From contig SXHE01000569.1 in assembly GCA_005773755.1 (NCBI GenBank), positions 1 to 7,027 on the forward strand: a stretch of DNA of 7,027 nucleotides, written 5' to 3'. Shown one piece after another: positions 6,892 to 7,027 of this stretch. The notes below the pieces were generated by a model that did not search any database, was not told the DNA's origin, and saw nothing but the letters and a program-made list of their open reading frames with translations. Numbering within the stretch: the stretch's first letter is position 1; the number at the start of each line of letters is the position of its first letter. The position numbers and the translations under genes are program-made. This DNA is from Planctomycetia bacterium (GTDB taxonomy: Bacteria > Planctomycetota > Planctomycetia > Gemmatales > Gemmataceae).

Positions 6892-6945
6892 ACCTCTCCC
6901 CCATGCTCTGATGGGGGAGAGGTCGCCGCCCGCTCTGGGGCGGCG
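6892..6945 (+). terminator. Two adjacent strong hairpins after the exported-protein gene (possible terminator)
   Basis: Hairpin 1 has a perfect 13-bp stem (6892-6904 with 6911-6923). Hairpin 2 follows directly with a perfect 8-bp stem (CGCCGCCC at 6924-6931 with GGGCGGCG at 6938-6945). Both enclose the same six-base loop, GCTCTG. They start 12 bases after the stop codon, a usual place for termination or 3'-end protection. No T-tract follows either stem, so classical intrinsic termination is uncertain. Confidence 0.5.
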
Positions 6946-7014
6946 GGTGTGGGGGCGCGGTGCAACTCGATCGCGTTCCGCGTATCTCTTGAGTTGTCTA
7001 GCGCCCCCTCACCC
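6892..7014. repeat. Composite palindromic intergenic element (REP-like)
   Basis: Besides the two hairpins at the left end, the arms GGGTGTGGGGGCGC (6945-6958) and GCGCCCCCTCACCC (7001-7014) pair in 13 of 14 positions. An inner pair, CAACTC (6963-6968) and GAGTTG (6991-6996), is nested inside. The region carries no plausible gene. C/G-rich nested palindromes at a gene end suggest a dispersed repeat of the REP or small non-autonomous type, but only one copy is visible here. The window ends 13 bases further on, so the right border is unknown. Confidence 0.55.
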
Positions 7015-7027
7015 GGCTCGAAGACTC

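Noticed and set aside
6881..7027. Possible CRISPR or tandem repeat at the right end
   Set aside because: There are no direct repeats with regular spacers; the structure consists of inverted repeats only.

Overview
The window reads as chromosomal DNA of a high-GC bacterium, most likely a planctomycete of the Gemmata/Gemmataceae type. The G+C content is visibly about two thirds, with strong G/C preference at third codon positions. The last gene combines a secreted alpha-toroid (prenyltransferase/squalene-oxidase-like repeat) domain with DUF4159 domains, an architecture I associate with planctomycetes. The 3' tail holds a C/G-rich palindromic intergenic element. The lineage is an inference from these traits; no rRNA or other marker is present.

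All four genes lie on the + strand and fill almost the whole window. (1) 30-518 is a small DinB-like/DUF1572 helical-bundle protein with three conserved-type histidines. (2) 554-1399 is tyrA, a compact NAD-type prephenate dehydrogenase without an ACT domain. (3) 1383-4268 is purL, the synthetase subunit of phosphoribosylformylglycinamidine (FGAM) synthase. It carries an N-terminal extension that looks like two tandem PurS-like modules and has no C-terminal glutaminase. (4) 4316-6880 encodes an exported 854-residue protein with an alpha-toroid domain followed by two diverged DUF4159-like modules. The remaining 147 bases (6881-7027) contain no gene but a dense set of nested inverted repeats.

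Genes 1 to 3 are tightly packed: 35 bases separate genes 1 and 2, and tyrA and purL overlap by 17 bases, so tyrA-purL is very likely one transcriptional unit. A TATAAT hexamer occurs just upstream of tyrA (542-547), at a distance that would make the mRNA start at the tyrA ATG. A second TATAAT (4272-4277) precedes the exported protein and is followed by a perfect inverted repeat and a strong Shine-Dalgarno site. Functionally the middle pair is housekeeping biosynthesis (tyrosine and purines); the flanking genes have no established role.

No mobile element, CRISPR array, tRNA or rRNA was found, and I see no convincing new multi-gene system. The most interesting items are the leaderless-type arrangement of tyrA, the double-PurS/PurL fusion, a perfect 22-bp palindrome inside purL, the internal DUF4159 duplication that preserves a Cys-x-Asp, and the composite hairpin element at the right end, in which two different stems carry the same six-base loop.
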